Assembly: GCA_003537575.1 (NCBI GenBank) | Contig: DPRS01000059.1 | Coordinates: forward strand, 1-39,516 | Source: Oxalobacteraceae bacterium | GTDB lineage: Bacteria; Pseudomonadota; Gammaproteobacteria; Burkholderiales; Burkholderiaceae_D | Direction: 5' to 3' | DNA: 39,516 nt | Part shown: piece by piece, positions 1 through 8,202 of the stretch | How positions within the stretch are numbered: the first letter of the stretch is position 1 | Layout of the letters: each line of letters begins with the position of its first letter | Position numbers and translations under genes: made by a program | Notes under the pieces: model-generated | Told to the model about the DNA's origin: nothing | The model's database searches: none | The model's input: only the letters and a program-made list of their open reading frames with translations

Positions 1-1116
1 GACACCGTCGGCACCGGCGGCGACTCGCACACCCGCTTCCCGATCGGCATCAGCTTCCCGGCCGGCTCTGGCCTGGTCGCCTTTGCCGCCGCCACCGGCA
101 CCATGCCGCTGGACATGCCGGAATCGGTGCTGGTCCGCTTCAAGGGCAAGATGCAGCCTGGCGTGACCCTGCGTGACCTGGTCAACGCCATCCCGCTGTA
201 CGCCATCAAGGCAGGCACGCTGACCGTTGCCAAGCAAGGCAAGAAGAACATCTTCTCGGGCCGCATCCTGGAAATCGAAGGCCTGCCAGACCTGAAGGTC
301 GAGCAAGCGTTCGAACTGTCGGATGCTTCCGCCGAGCGTTCGGCCGCCGGTTGCACGGTCCACCTGAACAAGGAACCGATCATCGAATACCTCAACAGCA
401 ACATCACGCTGCTGAAGTGGATGATCGCCCAGGGTTACCAGGATCCGCGCAGCCTGCAACGCCGCATCAAGGCAATGGAAGCCTGGCTGGCCGACCCGCA
501 ACTGCTGCAGCCGGATGCCGACGCCGAGTACGCCGCCGTCATCGAAATCGACCTGGCTGATATCCACGAGCCGATCGTTGCTTGCCCGAACGATCCGGAC
601 GATGTGAAGACGCTGTCCGATGTTGCCGGCGCCAAGATCGACGAAGTGTTCATCGGTTCGTGCATGACCAACATCGGTCACTTCCGTGCCGCGTCGAAGC
701 TGCTGGAAGGTAAGCGCGACATCCCGGTCAAGCTGTGGGTGGCTCCGCCGACCAAGATGGACCAGAAGCAGCTGACCGAGGAAGGCCACTATGGCGTCTT
801 CGGCACCGCTGGCGCGCGTACCGAAATGCCGGGCTGCTCGCTGTGCATGGGTAACCAGGCACAGGTGCGCGAAGGCGCGACCGTCATGTCGACCTCGACT
901 CGTAACTTCCCGAACCGCCTGGGCAAGAACACCAACGTGTACCTTGGTTCGGCGGAACTGGCGGCAATCTGCTCGCGCCTGGGCAAGATCCCGAGCAAGG
1001 AAGAGTACATGGCCGATGTTGGCGTGCTCAACGCCGACAGCGGCAAGATCTACAAGTACATGAACTTCGACCAGATCGAAGACTTCAAGGAAGTTGCCGA
1101 CACCGTCAAGATGTAA
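1..1116 (+). CDS. acnB: Aconitate hydratase B, C-terminal part (5' truncated by window)
   Basis: The reading frame is open from base 1, so the gene starts outside the window; about 371 C-terminal residues are present. AcnB isomerises citrate and isocitrate through cis-aconitate in the TCA cycle, and can also act as 2-methylisocitrate dehydratase. The fragment opens with the aconitase signature GTGGDSHTRFP and carries the three cysteine positions expected to hold the 4Fe-4S cluster: one in IGSCMTNIGHFRAA and two in PGCSLCMGNQ. The segment MPLDMPESVLVRFKG and the overall order are those of the B-type enzyme, not AcnA. The end is complete, stopping in TAA at 1114-1116, and a strong intrinsic terminator follows 51 nt later, so this is the last gene of its transcript. 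Identity is secure; only the N-terminal HEAT-like and swivel domains are unseen. Confidence 0.97.
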   Translation, partial: DTVGTGGDSHTRFPIGISFPAGSGLVAFAAATGTMPLDMPESVLVRFKGKMQPGVTLRDLVNAIPLYAIKAGTLTVAKQGKKNIFSGRILEIEGLPDLKVEQAFELSDASAERSAAGCTVHLNKEPIIEYLNSNITLLKWMIAQGYQDPRSLQRRIKAMEAWLADPQLLQPDADAEYAAVIEIDLADIHEPIVACPNDPDDVKTLSDVAGAKIDEVFIGSCMTNIGHFRAASKLLEGKRDIPVKLWVAPPTKMDQKQLTEEGHYGVFGTAGARTEMPGCSLCMGNQAQVREGATVMSTSTRNFPNRLGKNTNVYLGSAELAAICSRLGKIPSKEEYMADVGVLNADSGKIYKYMNFDQIEDFKEVADTVKM

Positions 1117-1167
1117 GTGTGTTGCCAGGCTACGGCGAGTTGTTCTCGTCGTGGCGCCACGCAAAAA

Positions 1168-1202
1168 GCGCCGCAGGCTGAACGTCTGCGGCGCTTTTTT
1201 TT
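1168..1202 (+). terminator. Intrinsic terminator of acnB
   Basis: GCGCCGCAG at 1168-1176 pairs perfectly with CTGCGGCGC at 1186-1194. A G-U and a C-G pair extend the stem inward to a TGAAC loop. Eight T residues follow (1195-1202). A run of five A residues precedes the left arm, so the structure may also work on the other strand. Confidence 0.93.
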
Positions 1203-1341
1203 GTGCGGTACAGGAGGGGCAGGGGATTCCGGGCGATAACAACACGAGCACGGCTAAACCAAGCCAGTCTTTTCTTATTCGCAATATAGGCTTCGCTGGC
1301 ACACGTTACTATCGCTGGAATACGGTTGCTTATATGGAGGC

Positions 1342-2163
1342 ATGATGGGAACAATCAATCTGGGACCGTTCGTCATTTCACTCTGGCTTGTTTTACTCAC
1401 GGTTGCCATGTTCTCTAGCCTGGCGGTCGGCCGCTGGACGGCACGGTCGTGGAAAGTGGATATCGACCCGATCCTGTGGACCTTGCTGGTCGCCGCAGTG
1501 CTTGGCGCAAGAATCGTTTTTGTCGCAAAGTACTTCGATGGATACAAAATCGCACCGTGGAGCATTGTGGATATCCGCGATGGCGGGTTTTCCAAGACCG
1601 CTGGCATTGTCCTGCTGATTGCTCTGGGAATGTGGTTCGCATGGCGCCGCAAGGAAGCACGCAAGTCATTGTTGCTCGCCGTAAGCACCGGTATTGTGAT
1701 CTGGTACCTGGGTATGGCAGCCATGACGGGGCGCGATACCGGGCAGGTCAGACTACCCCAGGTAGAGCTGGCACGGCTGGACGGCGGCACGGTCCAGCTG
1801 GGCGCCCTGGCGGGAAAACCCATGGTGGTGAACTTGTGGGCGAGCTGGTGCCCGCCTTGCCGGCACGAGATGCCGGTACTGCGGGAAGCGCAGGCGCAAT
1901 ATCGCGACATCGTATTCATTTTCGCGAACCAGGGGGAGGCCGCGGATGCCGTGCGCCAGTATCTGAAAACTGAACAGCTTTCTCTGGACAACGTACTGCT
2001 CGATTTTAAGCTCCAGGTGGGAAGACAGACTGCCTCAATGGCTTTGCCGACCACTTTGTTTTTCAATGAACAAGGAATTCTCGTAGAGCGGCGCATCGGC
2101 GTACTTTCTGCCGCGACGCTGGCGCAACGTATCGAGTCCTTGCGGATGCCAGGTCGTCCTTAA
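1342..2163 (+). CDS. Membrane-anchored TlpA-family thiol:disulfide oxidoreductase with Lgt-like N-terminal membrane domain
   Basis: A 273-residue protein in two parts. Residues 1 to about 130 hold several hydrophobic segments. The stretches ARIVFVAKYFDGY and SIVDIRDGGFS resemble the membrane core of prolipoprotein diacylglyceryl transferase (Lgt), but I do not see Lgt's catalytic histidine and arginine. Residues 135-273 are a TlpA/ResA-type thioredoxin fold with the redox pair in WCPPC (169-173) and the cis-proline region in MALPTTLFF. It probably acts on disulfides in the periplasm, for example in cytochrome c maturation or DsbD-fed reduction; the exact substrate cannot be told. GGAGG at 1336-1340 lies very close to the two possible ATGs (1342, 1345), and 1345 gives the better spacing. 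It stands alone between the acnB terminator and the next gene. Confidence 0.85.
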   Translation: MMGTINLGPFVISLWLVLLTVAMFSSLAVGRWTARSWKVDIDPILWTLLVAAVLGARIVFVAKYFDGYKIAPWSIVDIRDGGFSKTAGIVLLIALGMWFAWRRKEARKSLLLAVSTGIVIWYLGMAAMTGRDTGQVRLPQVELARLDGGTVQLGALAGKPMVVNLWASWCPPCRHEMPVLREAQAQYRDIVFIFANQGEAADAVRQYLKTEQLSLDNVLLDFKLQVGRQTASMALPTTLFFNEQGILVERRIGVLSAATLAQRIESLRMPGRP

Positions 2164-2302
2164 TCCTTATGCCGATCGACCGTCCATGGAACCGGCGCGG
2201 ATTGCGGAGGATCGAACCACTTCTCTTATCACCCTGCCACTGCGTCTATTGGACAGCCGCATCCGTCTGAGTGCCCGTTAGGCGCAAACCAAGGAGGCAA
2301 GC

Positions 2303-3688
2303 ATGACGCAGTTGCAGCAAGCAAATATCGACGAGTTCAAAACGCACTTCCGGGGCGAAGTGCTTCTTCCTGGTAATTCAATCTACGACGAGACGCGCCA
2401 GATCTGGAACGCCATGATCGCCCGCAGGCCCGCGCTGATCGCTCGCTGCAAGTCGCCGGATGATGTCGTCCAGGCCGTCGGGTTTGCTCGCAAGCACAGC
2501 CTTCTCGTCTCGGTCCGCGGGGGCGGACACAACATCGCGGGCAATGCCGTCTGCGATGACGGCATCATGATTGATCTCTCGTTGATGAAGAGCGTCCAGG
2601 TGGATCCGAACGCCCGCCGGGCGACCGTCGATCCCGGTTGCACACTCGCCGATTTCGATCAGGCCGCGCAGGCGCACGGTCTCGCCACGCCGTTGGGCAT
2701 CAACTCGACTACGGGTGTGGCCGGACTGACGCTGGGAGGCGGCTTCGGCTGGCTGAGCAGAAAGTACGGCATGACCGTTGATAACCTGCTCTCCGCAGAG
2801 GTCGTCACGGCGGATGGCAGCCGGGTGCGCGCCAGCGAAACGGAAAACGCCGACCTCTTCTGGGGCCTGCGCGGTGGCGGCGGAAACTTCGGCATTGTTA
2901 CCAGTTTCCAGTTCCAGCTCCATCCCGTCGGACCGGATGTGCTGAGCGGGCTCATCGTCTTCCCGTTCGACCAGGCAAAGTCCATACTCGCGCAGTTCGC
3001 CCGTTTCACCGAGACGATGCCTGACGAGCTGAATGTCTGGATGATCACCCGGAAGGCGCCCCCGCTGCCTTTTCTGCCCGAAAACATCCACGGCAAGGAA
3101 ATCATTGCGCTCGCAATGTGCTATGCGGGTGATCCCGCCGCGGGCGAAAAGCTGATCGAGCCGCTGCGCGGATTCGGCACGGCGCTCGGCGAGCATGTCG
3201 GCGTGCAGCCGTACTGTGCCTGGCAGCAGGCCTTCGATCCGCTTCTGACGCCGGGTGCGCGAAACTACTGGAAATCGCATAACTTCTCGCAGCTCAGCGA
3301 TGGCGCGATTGACGCCATCCTTGAATACGCCGCCAAGCTGCCGTCGCCGCAGTGCGAGATCTTCGTCGGCACGATCGGCGGCCAGACGGCGCGCGTAGCG
3401 CCCGGAGCGATGGCTTATTCGAGCCGGGAAGCCAATTACGTGATGAACGTGCACGCACGCTGGGAGTCGCCGGCGGAGGACGAGCGCTGCATCACCTGGG
3501 CGCGCGAGTTCTTCGCCAAGTCACAGCCGTTCGCCAGCGGCGGCGCGTACATCAATTTCCTCACCCACGACGAGGCCGATCGCATCGCGTTCGCTTACGG
3601 TGCGACGTACAACCGGCTCGTGGAGCTCAAGAAAAAATACGACCCGACGAACTTCTTCAGGATGAACCAGAACATCAAGCCGGTCTGA
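2303..3688 (+). CDS. FAD-linked oxidoreductase, berberine-bridge/6-hydroxynicotine oxidase type
   Basis: A 461-residue flavoprotein of the PCMH-fold FAD_binding_4 plus C-terminal BBE family. The N-terminal half carries SVRGGGHNIAGNAVCDDG, where the histidine of GGGHN is the usual site of 8-alpha covalent FAD attachment. Next come TTGVAGLTLGGGFGWLSRKYG and GLRGGGGNFGIVTSF, both flavin-contacting segments. The C-terminus YDPTNFFRMNQNIKP is the classic BBE tail. Bicovalent members have a cysteine just before the GLTLGGGFG segment; here that position is not cysteine, so single covalent attachment is expected. Such enzymes oxidise sugars, amines or alkaloid-like alcohols with O2; the substrate cannot be inferred. 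The start is supported by AAGGAGG at 2291-2297, 5 nt before ATG. No signal peptide is visible. Confidence 0.9.
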   Translation: MTQLQQANIDEFKTHFRGEVLLPGNSIYDETRQIWNAMIARRPALIARCKSPDDVVQAVGFARKHSLLVSVRGGGHNIAGNAVCDDGIMIDLSLMKSVQVDPNARRATVDPGCTLADFDQAAQAHGLATPLGINSTTGVAGLTLGGGFGWLSRKYGMTVDNLLSAEVVTADGSRVRASETENADLFWGLRGGGGNFGIVTSFQFQLHPVGPDVLSGLIVFPFDQAKSILAQFARFTETMPDELNVWMITRKAPPLPFLPENIHGKEIIALAMCYAGDPAAGEKLIEPLRGFGTALGEHVGVQPYCAWQQAFDPLLTPGARNYWKSHNFSQLSDGAIDAILEYAAKLPSPQCEIFVGTIGGQTARVAPGAMAYSSREANYVMNVHARWESPAEDERCITWAREFFAKSQPFASGGAYINFLTHDEADRIAFAYGATYNRLVELKKKYDPTNFFRMNQNIKPV

Positions 3689-3726
3689 GAAGGCATCATG
3701 CGCCTGACATCACCAGTGCAAAGCTT

Positions 3727-3780
3727 ACTTGCTTGTGCGTCAGATTTTTATATATCTGTATTGCCGCACTCGGTGCAAGT
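3727..3780. repeat. Nested imperfect inverted repeat in convergent intergenic region
   Basis: Three nested stems are visible: ACTTGC (3727-3732) with GCAAGT (3775-3780), GTGCG (3735-3739) with CGCAC (3765-3769), and CAGAT (3741-3745) with ATCTG (3754-3758). It lies between two convergent genes (stops at 3688 plus and 3972 minus). There is no long T run on either side. It may be a weak bidirectional terminator; the rest of 3689-3971 holds only short ORFs that I do not regard as genes. Confidence 0.45.
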
Positions 3781-3971
3781 TGTGTTGGCGGACAATTGGG
3801 CACCTCGCCATCCGATTGCCGACGCACCTTTTGCAAGACCTTGCTCATGGAGGCAGGAGAATGGTGCAGTTACCCTTGATCTTGCTACCTGGCGCGAGTG
3901 ACAGCCTGTCGACCTTGGCGGCCGTTGAAGACAACATCCGGAGCGCGCAGGGGCCGAGCGGATAGCGGATG

Positions 3972-5690
3972 TCAGATGTGGCTGCCGCTCGCCGGCGCCG
4001 TGTAGCGACGCGAAATCGCGGCAAGGATGCCGGTGCGGCTCTGCTCCGCGTCGAGGCCCGTGTCGGCTTCAATCGCAGCCGCCTCGCGCGCCAGTTCGTC
4101 GTCCTTGATCACCTTGCGAAACCAGCTGGAATAGTCACCGGCGTGGCGATGATATTCCCATGTTTGCGGGTCGACACCTTCGGCCATTTCCGCGAACAGC
4201 ACCAGATTGTACGCGCGTAGCTTGAGGCGGTTGTCGGGCCCGCGGAAATAGAAGCTGATGTCTTCGCCCAGCTTGCCCTCGGCGTATTTGCGCACGTGCC
4301 GGTTGAGAAGCTGCCGTGGCTTGATCGCCTGCACCGGGCGAGGCGGTCCGCCTGCATCCAGGTCGAAGTACAACACCTCGCCGATACGCAGCGGAGGCGA
4401 GGGCGGCGGCGGCGCCACGCCGATCGCGCGGCAGAACTTGCCCAACGTGTCGGCGGCTGCTTCGCCGAGCGCCAGTACGCTGCGGACCGCCTTGAGCGCC
4501 TCGGCAGCCACGGCTTCCGGGTGCACTGTAATCAGGATCGTCGCTTGCACGTTCTCCGGCAAAAACTGGCCGACGTTGTCGCGCGCGGCGCCAAGGACAT
4601 GGTGCGCCTCGTCGATGATGAGCCAATGCGGGCGCCCGCTGCTTGCGCGCAATGATAAGAGCTGCGGCAACATCGCGGCGAAGAAGTCCGGCCGCTCGGC
4701 AGGATCGTACGCCTGGGTGTTGATGACGACATTGGCCGCCCGCTTGCGCAGCAGGGCAAGCGCTTCCGCTTCGTTCGGCACCATGTGGGCGTCGCCGATA
4801 CAAATCGCGGTTTCGAGCTGGCTGTAGTCGCCCTCCGGATCGAAGATGCAGAACTCGAGTTCCTTTTCGAGCATGCGTTCGGTCAGTGCGATGGCAAGCG
4901 TCGACTTGCCGATGCCGGAACTGCCCGCGATCAGCACACCGCCGCGCTGCGGCGCGAGATAGACTTCACGTCCGCCGCGGTCGATGCCGACCAGCAGCCC
5001 GCTGCGCCGCGGCGGCACCATGTGGCCATCTTCGCGCATGATGCGCTGCATGAGTTCCACCACCCCCGCGCCATGGTCGGCGACCAGCCGCAGGTCGGCT
5101 TGCTCGTGCAGCGCGGGCAATGCGTTCGCGACTGTCGCTGCGCAGCCGCACATGCGCAGGAATGCATGGTCATTTTCCGCATCGCCGACGCCGACCACGT
5201 TGGGGGCCGACAGGTCCAGCTCTTCAAGCGCGGCCGTCAGGCCAAACGCCTTGTTCACGCCGGCCGGCAATACCATCACCGCCCCCTTGTTGAAGATGAT
5301 CTGCAGTTCGAGCCCGAGCTCACGGATCGCCTCGAGCACCGCCATTTCGTTGGGCTCCCAGGTGGCGACGATCGAGCGTCCCACGGTAAGCGGCGAAACA
5401 TTGCGTCGCTGCAGCGCCTCGACGAAGTGGGGCGGCGGTGCCGGTGCAATGCAGCGTTCGCGCTCGGTAGCCGGCTCGTAGATCAGCGCGCCGTTTTCGG
5501 CAACGATCAGGTCGAACAGATCCGCCTGCGGAAAGACGCGCAGGAGATCTGGCAGATCCCGGCCGGTGACGAGGATCAGTCGCCGCCCTGTCGCTTTGAA
5601 TGCCTGCATCGCTTCCAGGGTCGCGTCGTCCACGACACCGTGCGTAGCCAGGGTCCCGTCATAGTCGGTCGCGAGGGCGAGGAAGTACAT
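3972..5690 (-). CDS. HAD-IIB phosphatase fused to HerA/DUF87-like P-loop ATPase (572 aa)
   Basis: A single uninterrupted frame joins two enzymes. Residues 1-220 are a Cof-type HAD phosphatase: motif I DYDGT (9-13), motif II threonine T42 in LVTGRD, motif III lysine K147, and motif IV GDAEND (169-174). Residues about 228-450 are a P-loop ATPase with Walker A GSSGIGKST (256-264), FDPEGDYS after the first strand as in HerA/DUF87 proteins, and Walker B HWLIIDEAHH (355-364). The C-terminal 110 residues (WEYHRHAGDYSSWFRKVI, DDELAREA) form a third region rich in aromatic and acidic residues, perhaps DUF5752-like. No signal peptide or membrane segment is seen, so it should be cytoplasmic. The HAD type suggests a sugar-phosphate or phosphoglycolate substrate and the ATPase suggests a conformational or motor role, but the function is unknown. 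It is divergent from sbp across a 250-nt spacer. Confidence 0.85.
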   Translation of the reverse strand: MYFLALATDYDGTLATHGVVDDATLEAMQAFKATGRRLILVTGRDLPDLLRVFPQADLFDLIVAENGALIYEPATERERCIAPAPPPHFVEALQRRNVSPLTVGRSIVATWEPNEMAVLEAIRELGLELQIIFNKGAVMVLPAGVNKAFGLTAALEELDLSAPNVVGVGDAENDHAFLRMCGCAATVANALPALHEQADLRLVADHGAGVVELMQRIMREDGHMVPPRRSGLLVGIDRGGREVYLAPQRGGVLIAGSSGIGKSTLAIALTERMLEKELEFCIFDPEGDYSQLETAICIGDAHMVPNEAEALALLRKRAANVVINTQAYDPAERPDFFAAMLPQLLSLRASSGRPHWLIIDEAHHVLGAARDNVGQFLPENVQATILITVHPEAVAAEALKAVRSVLALGEAAADTLGKFCRAIGVAPPPPSPPLRIGEVLYFDLDAGGPPRPVQAIKPRQLLNRHVRKYAEGKLGEDISFYFRGPDNRLKLRAYNLVLFAEMAEGVDPQTWEYHRHAGDYSSWFRKVIKDDELAREAAAIEADTGLDAEQSRTGILAAISRRYTAPASGSHI

Positions 5691-5849
5691 GGATATGGAC
5701 TGTCGTTGACTTCAATCGGACCATCGCAATGCGTCATACAAAACAAGAGGCCATGGCGCGGCCCACTCGCATGACTAAATCGACACGAATTACGGTTGTG
5801 AGTTCCGGCACAGAGCTGAGTCAGTCATTGCCTTATATGCATAAAACGC

Positions 5850-5876
5850 ATAAGGAATGCTGAAAGTATTCGTTCT
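5850..5876 (+). promoter_or_regulatory. Candidate CysB-type operator upstream of sbp
   Basis: The segment contains GAAT (5855-5858) and ATTC (5868-5871) as a short dyad. It also shares ATGC-GAAA-ATTCGTTCT order with the region upstream of cysT (9506-9524), differing by one base insertion and a few substitutions. CysB and Cbl activate sbp and cysTWA in proteobacteria and cysB is encoded nearby, so a common operator is a reasonable inference. A possible -10, TTTAAT, is at 5894-5899; no good -35 is seen, as is usual for activator-dependent promoters. Confidence 0.5.
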
Positions 5877-5940
5877 TTTTTCAACATCCTCTCTTTAATC
5901 TTCAGTTTCCCACAACTCATTTGCTTTAGAGGAAAACAAG

Positions 5941-6945
5941 ATGCTGTTCAAAAAATTGCTCCAGGTTGGTGCCGCGCTTGCGCTTACCGTGTCGGCCGTC
6001 CATGCGGCAGAAGTCTCCCTGCTGAACGTGTCTTACGACCCGACGCGTGAGCTGTATCAGGATTTCAATGCCGCCTTTGCCAGGCACTACAAGGCCAAGA
6101 CGGGCGACGACGTCAGGATCCGCCAGTCGCATGGCGGCTCCGGCAAACAGGCGCGTTCCGTCATCGACGGCATCGATGCCGATGTCGTGACCCTGGCTCT
6201 TGCTTACGATATCGATGCCATCGCCGACAAGAGCGTACTGGCCAAGGATTGGCAAAAGCGCCTGAGCCTCAATAGTTCGCCGTACACCTCCACCATCGTG
6301 TTCCTGGTCCGTAAAGGCAATCCGAAAGGCATCAAGGACTGGAATGATCTGGTCAAGCCGGGCGTCAGCGTTATTACCCCGAACCCGAAGACTTCCGGCG
6401 GCGCCCGCTGGAACTACCTGGCGGCCTGGGCCTATGCCCTGAAGCAGCCAGGCGGCAGCGATGCTACTGCCAAGTCATTCGTGGCCAGGCTGTTCAAGAA
6501 TGTTCCGGTGCTGGACTCCGGCGCACGCGGATCGACCACGACCTTTGTCGAGCGCGGCATTGGCGATGTTTTCATTTCCTGGGAAAACGAAGCTTTCCTG
6601 GCAGTCAAGGAACTCGGCCCGGATAAGTTTGAAATCGTGGTGCCGTCGATCAGTATCCTGGCTGAGCCGCCAGTGACTGTGGTGGACAAGAATGTCGACA
6701 AGCGCGGCACGCGCAAGGTCGCCACCGATTACCTGCAATACCTGTATTCCGAAGAAGGGCAGGAAATCGCCGCGAAGAATTACTATCGTCCGACACTGGA
6801 AAAGGTCGCCAAAAAATATGCCGCGCAATTCCCCAAGGTAAACCTGGTGAAAATCGATGACGTGTTCGGCGGCTGGCGCAAGGCGCAGGCGACGCACTTC
6901 GGCGATGGCGGCAGCTTCGATCAGATTTACCAGCCGGGCAAGTAA
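5941..6945 (+). CDS. sbp: Periplasmic sulfate-binding protein of the sulfate/thiosulfate ABC transporter
   Basis: A 334-residue exported protein. Its signal peptide MLFKKLLQVGAALALTVSAV ends with HA, cleaved around residue 22 before AEVSLLNVSYDPTREL. It has the Sbp/CysP hallmarks: the SYDPTRELY segment, the QSHGGSGKQARSVIDG loop, DADVVTLALAYDIDA, and the NPKTSGGARWNYLAAW signature. It binds sulfate in the periplasm and delivers it to CysT-CysW-CysA, encoded about 3.6 kb downstream on the same strand. AGAGGAAA gives the ribosome site shortly before ATG. The 250-nt upstream spacer carries a candidate CysB site. A gene for a degenerate EAL protein follows after 47 nt, probably on the same transcript. 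Sbp and CysP are hard to tell apart without alignment. Confidence 0.95.
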   Translation: MLFKKLLQVGAALALTVSAVHAAEVSLLNVSYDPTRELYQDFNAAFARHYKAKTGDDVRIRQSHGGSGKQARSVIDGIDADVVTLALAYDIDAIADKSVLAKDWQKRLSLNSSPYTSTIVFLVRKGNPKGIKDWNDLVKPGVSVITPNPKTSGGARWNYLAAWAYALKQPGGSDATAKSFVARLFKNVPVLDSGARGSTTTFVERGIGDVFISWENEAFLAVKELGPDKFEIVVPSISILAEPPVTVVDKNVDKRGTRKVATDYLQYLYSEEGQEIAAKNYYRPTLEKVAKKYAAQFPKVNLVKIDDVFGGWRKAQATHFGDGGSFDQIYQPGK

Positions 6946-6992
6946 ATTCCAGCGTTCGCCGATCGTGTATTGCAGCCGTAAAGGAGCGCGCC

Positions 6993-7826
6993 ATGTCATT
7001 CCCTGCATTGGAAGATTATCTGGGCCGTCTGCGCCATTCAGCGGGTGCGGCGACCAGGGTCTGGATCGATACGGAAGGGCGTGCGCAAGGGCGCTATTTC
7101 AGCTGCACCCTGACTTCCGCCTTCCAGCCGATTCGCGAGCTCGGCTCTGGCCGCGCCATCGGCTTCGAAGCATTCGCGCGCAGCTACTCGGAACAGGGGA
7201 GTGGCTTGGCGATCTGGAAATTTCTGGACCATGTCGCCAACGACGACGAATCGATCGAGCTGGATCGGCTTTGCCGCATGCTGCATGCGATTAATTTCTA
7301 CCGCCAGCCAGAAGCTGAAGGAAGAAAGCTTTTCCTGAGCGTGCATGACCGTCTCCTCGCCGCGGTGAGCGGCAATCACGGCATGGCTTTCCGGCGCATT
7401 CTTGCCGGGCTCGGCTTGCCGGTCGAGCACATCGTTTTGCAATTGCCCCCGATTACGCTTAATCAGGGTTGGCTACTGAATTACGTGGCAAACAATTATC
7501 GCCTGAACGGTTTTCGTATCGCGATCAACGCTGCGCATGCTGCGGAAGCCTTGCATTTGCTAACCCAGGTAAAGCCGGCGGTGATCAAGATCGATGCGCG
7601 TGAACTTGGCGACCAGGATTCCGTTCGCTATTTGCTTGAAGCGGCCTATGCCGACGGCATTGAGGTCGTGTTCAAGCGGGTAGAAAACCTGGCCGTGCTG
7701 GAAAAATTGCAAGAGTTGTCAGGTAAGCATGGTGCAATGATATTTGTGCAAGGATATTTTCTTGATACACCTGCGCTTGCACTGGACTTGTCAGAGGGGA
7801 TACAAAAAAGTGATGCAATTTGTTAA
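6993..7826 (+). CDS. Degenerate (probably catalytically inactive) EAL-domain protein
   Basis: A 277-residue protein with the order of motifs of a c-di-GMP phosphodiesterase EAL domain, but with the active site eroded. FQPI at 44-47 and EAF at 59-61 (EAL in active enzymes) open the domain. The asparagine-bearing motif reads FLSVHD (115-120), the ITE motif reads LQLPP (149-153), and the DDFG motif reads INAAH (178-182). KID (199-201) is kept, the AEGVE motif reads FKRVE (227-231), and QGYF (253-256) is kept. The metal ligands expected from asparagine, two aspartates and glutamates are therefore mostly lost. It has no membrane segment or GGDEF domain. It could bind c-di-GMP or a protein partner without hydrolysis. 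AAAGGAG lies 6 nt before ATG; sbp ends 47 nt upstream, so co-expression with sulfate uptake is likely. Confidence 0.85.
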   Translation: MSFPALEDYLGRLRHSAGAATRVWIDTEGRAQGRYFSCTLTSAFQPIRELGSGRAIGFEAFARSYSEQGSGLAIWKFLDHVANDDESIELDRLCRMLHAINFYRQPEAEGRKLFLSVHDRLLAAVSGNHGMAFRRILAGLGLPVEHIVLQLPPITLNQGWLLNYVANNYRLNGFRIAINAAHAAEALHLLTQVKPAVIKIDARELGDQDSVRYLLEAAYADGIEVVFKRVENLAVLEKLQELSGKHGAMIFVQGYFLDTPALALDLSEGIQKSDAIC

Positions 7827-8202
7827 TATGTTAGTGTACGTGACCTAAATGAGACAGATTTGTTTGAGGATTTTGATCCGTGATAAGCGCAGTAACTGAA
7901 CTGAGTGGATTTGCTTCGAAGTCCATTTCAATTTGTCTTTGTCTTGCACAAAATTCCAATAAGCGGCCAATGACTGTTGTATTTCTGTATGTCAATTAGT
8001 TGCTTGTAATAATCCTGTCATCTGGGGTGCGTAACATCCTGATATCGCTAACAAGCGAGTAATTGATAGCGTTTTTCCAATGAAATTATCTGAACCTGGC
8101 GACAAGCGTGGAACATTTTTCGCGTCGCGTGGCTGAATTCAAGGTTTTTAACGGAAAGATTGTTAAAACGTTTTTTTGCTTCACAACTCTGGGAGAAATT
8201 GA
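7827..8202. other. 376-nt AT-rich leader region before the porin gene
   Basis: This gene-free stretch is clearly richer in A and T than its surroundings. I see no ORF worth calling and no confident -35/-10 pair. CGCTA (8046-8050 area) and TAGCG before a short T run form only a weak hairpin. The last bases carry GGGAGA at 8191-8196, the ribosome site of the porin. A long regulated leader, possibly a target of small RNAs, would be usual for a porin but is not demonstrated here. Confidence 0.35.

Noticed and set aside
3698..3965. Short plus-strand ORFs in the spacer after the FAD oxidoreductase
   Set aside because: They overlap each other in different frames, lack ribosome sites and show no protein-like composition.
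8046..8075. Weak CGCTA/TAGCG hairpin with T run before the porin
   Set aside because: Only five base pairs with a 15-nt loop; too weak to be a terminator or attenuator.
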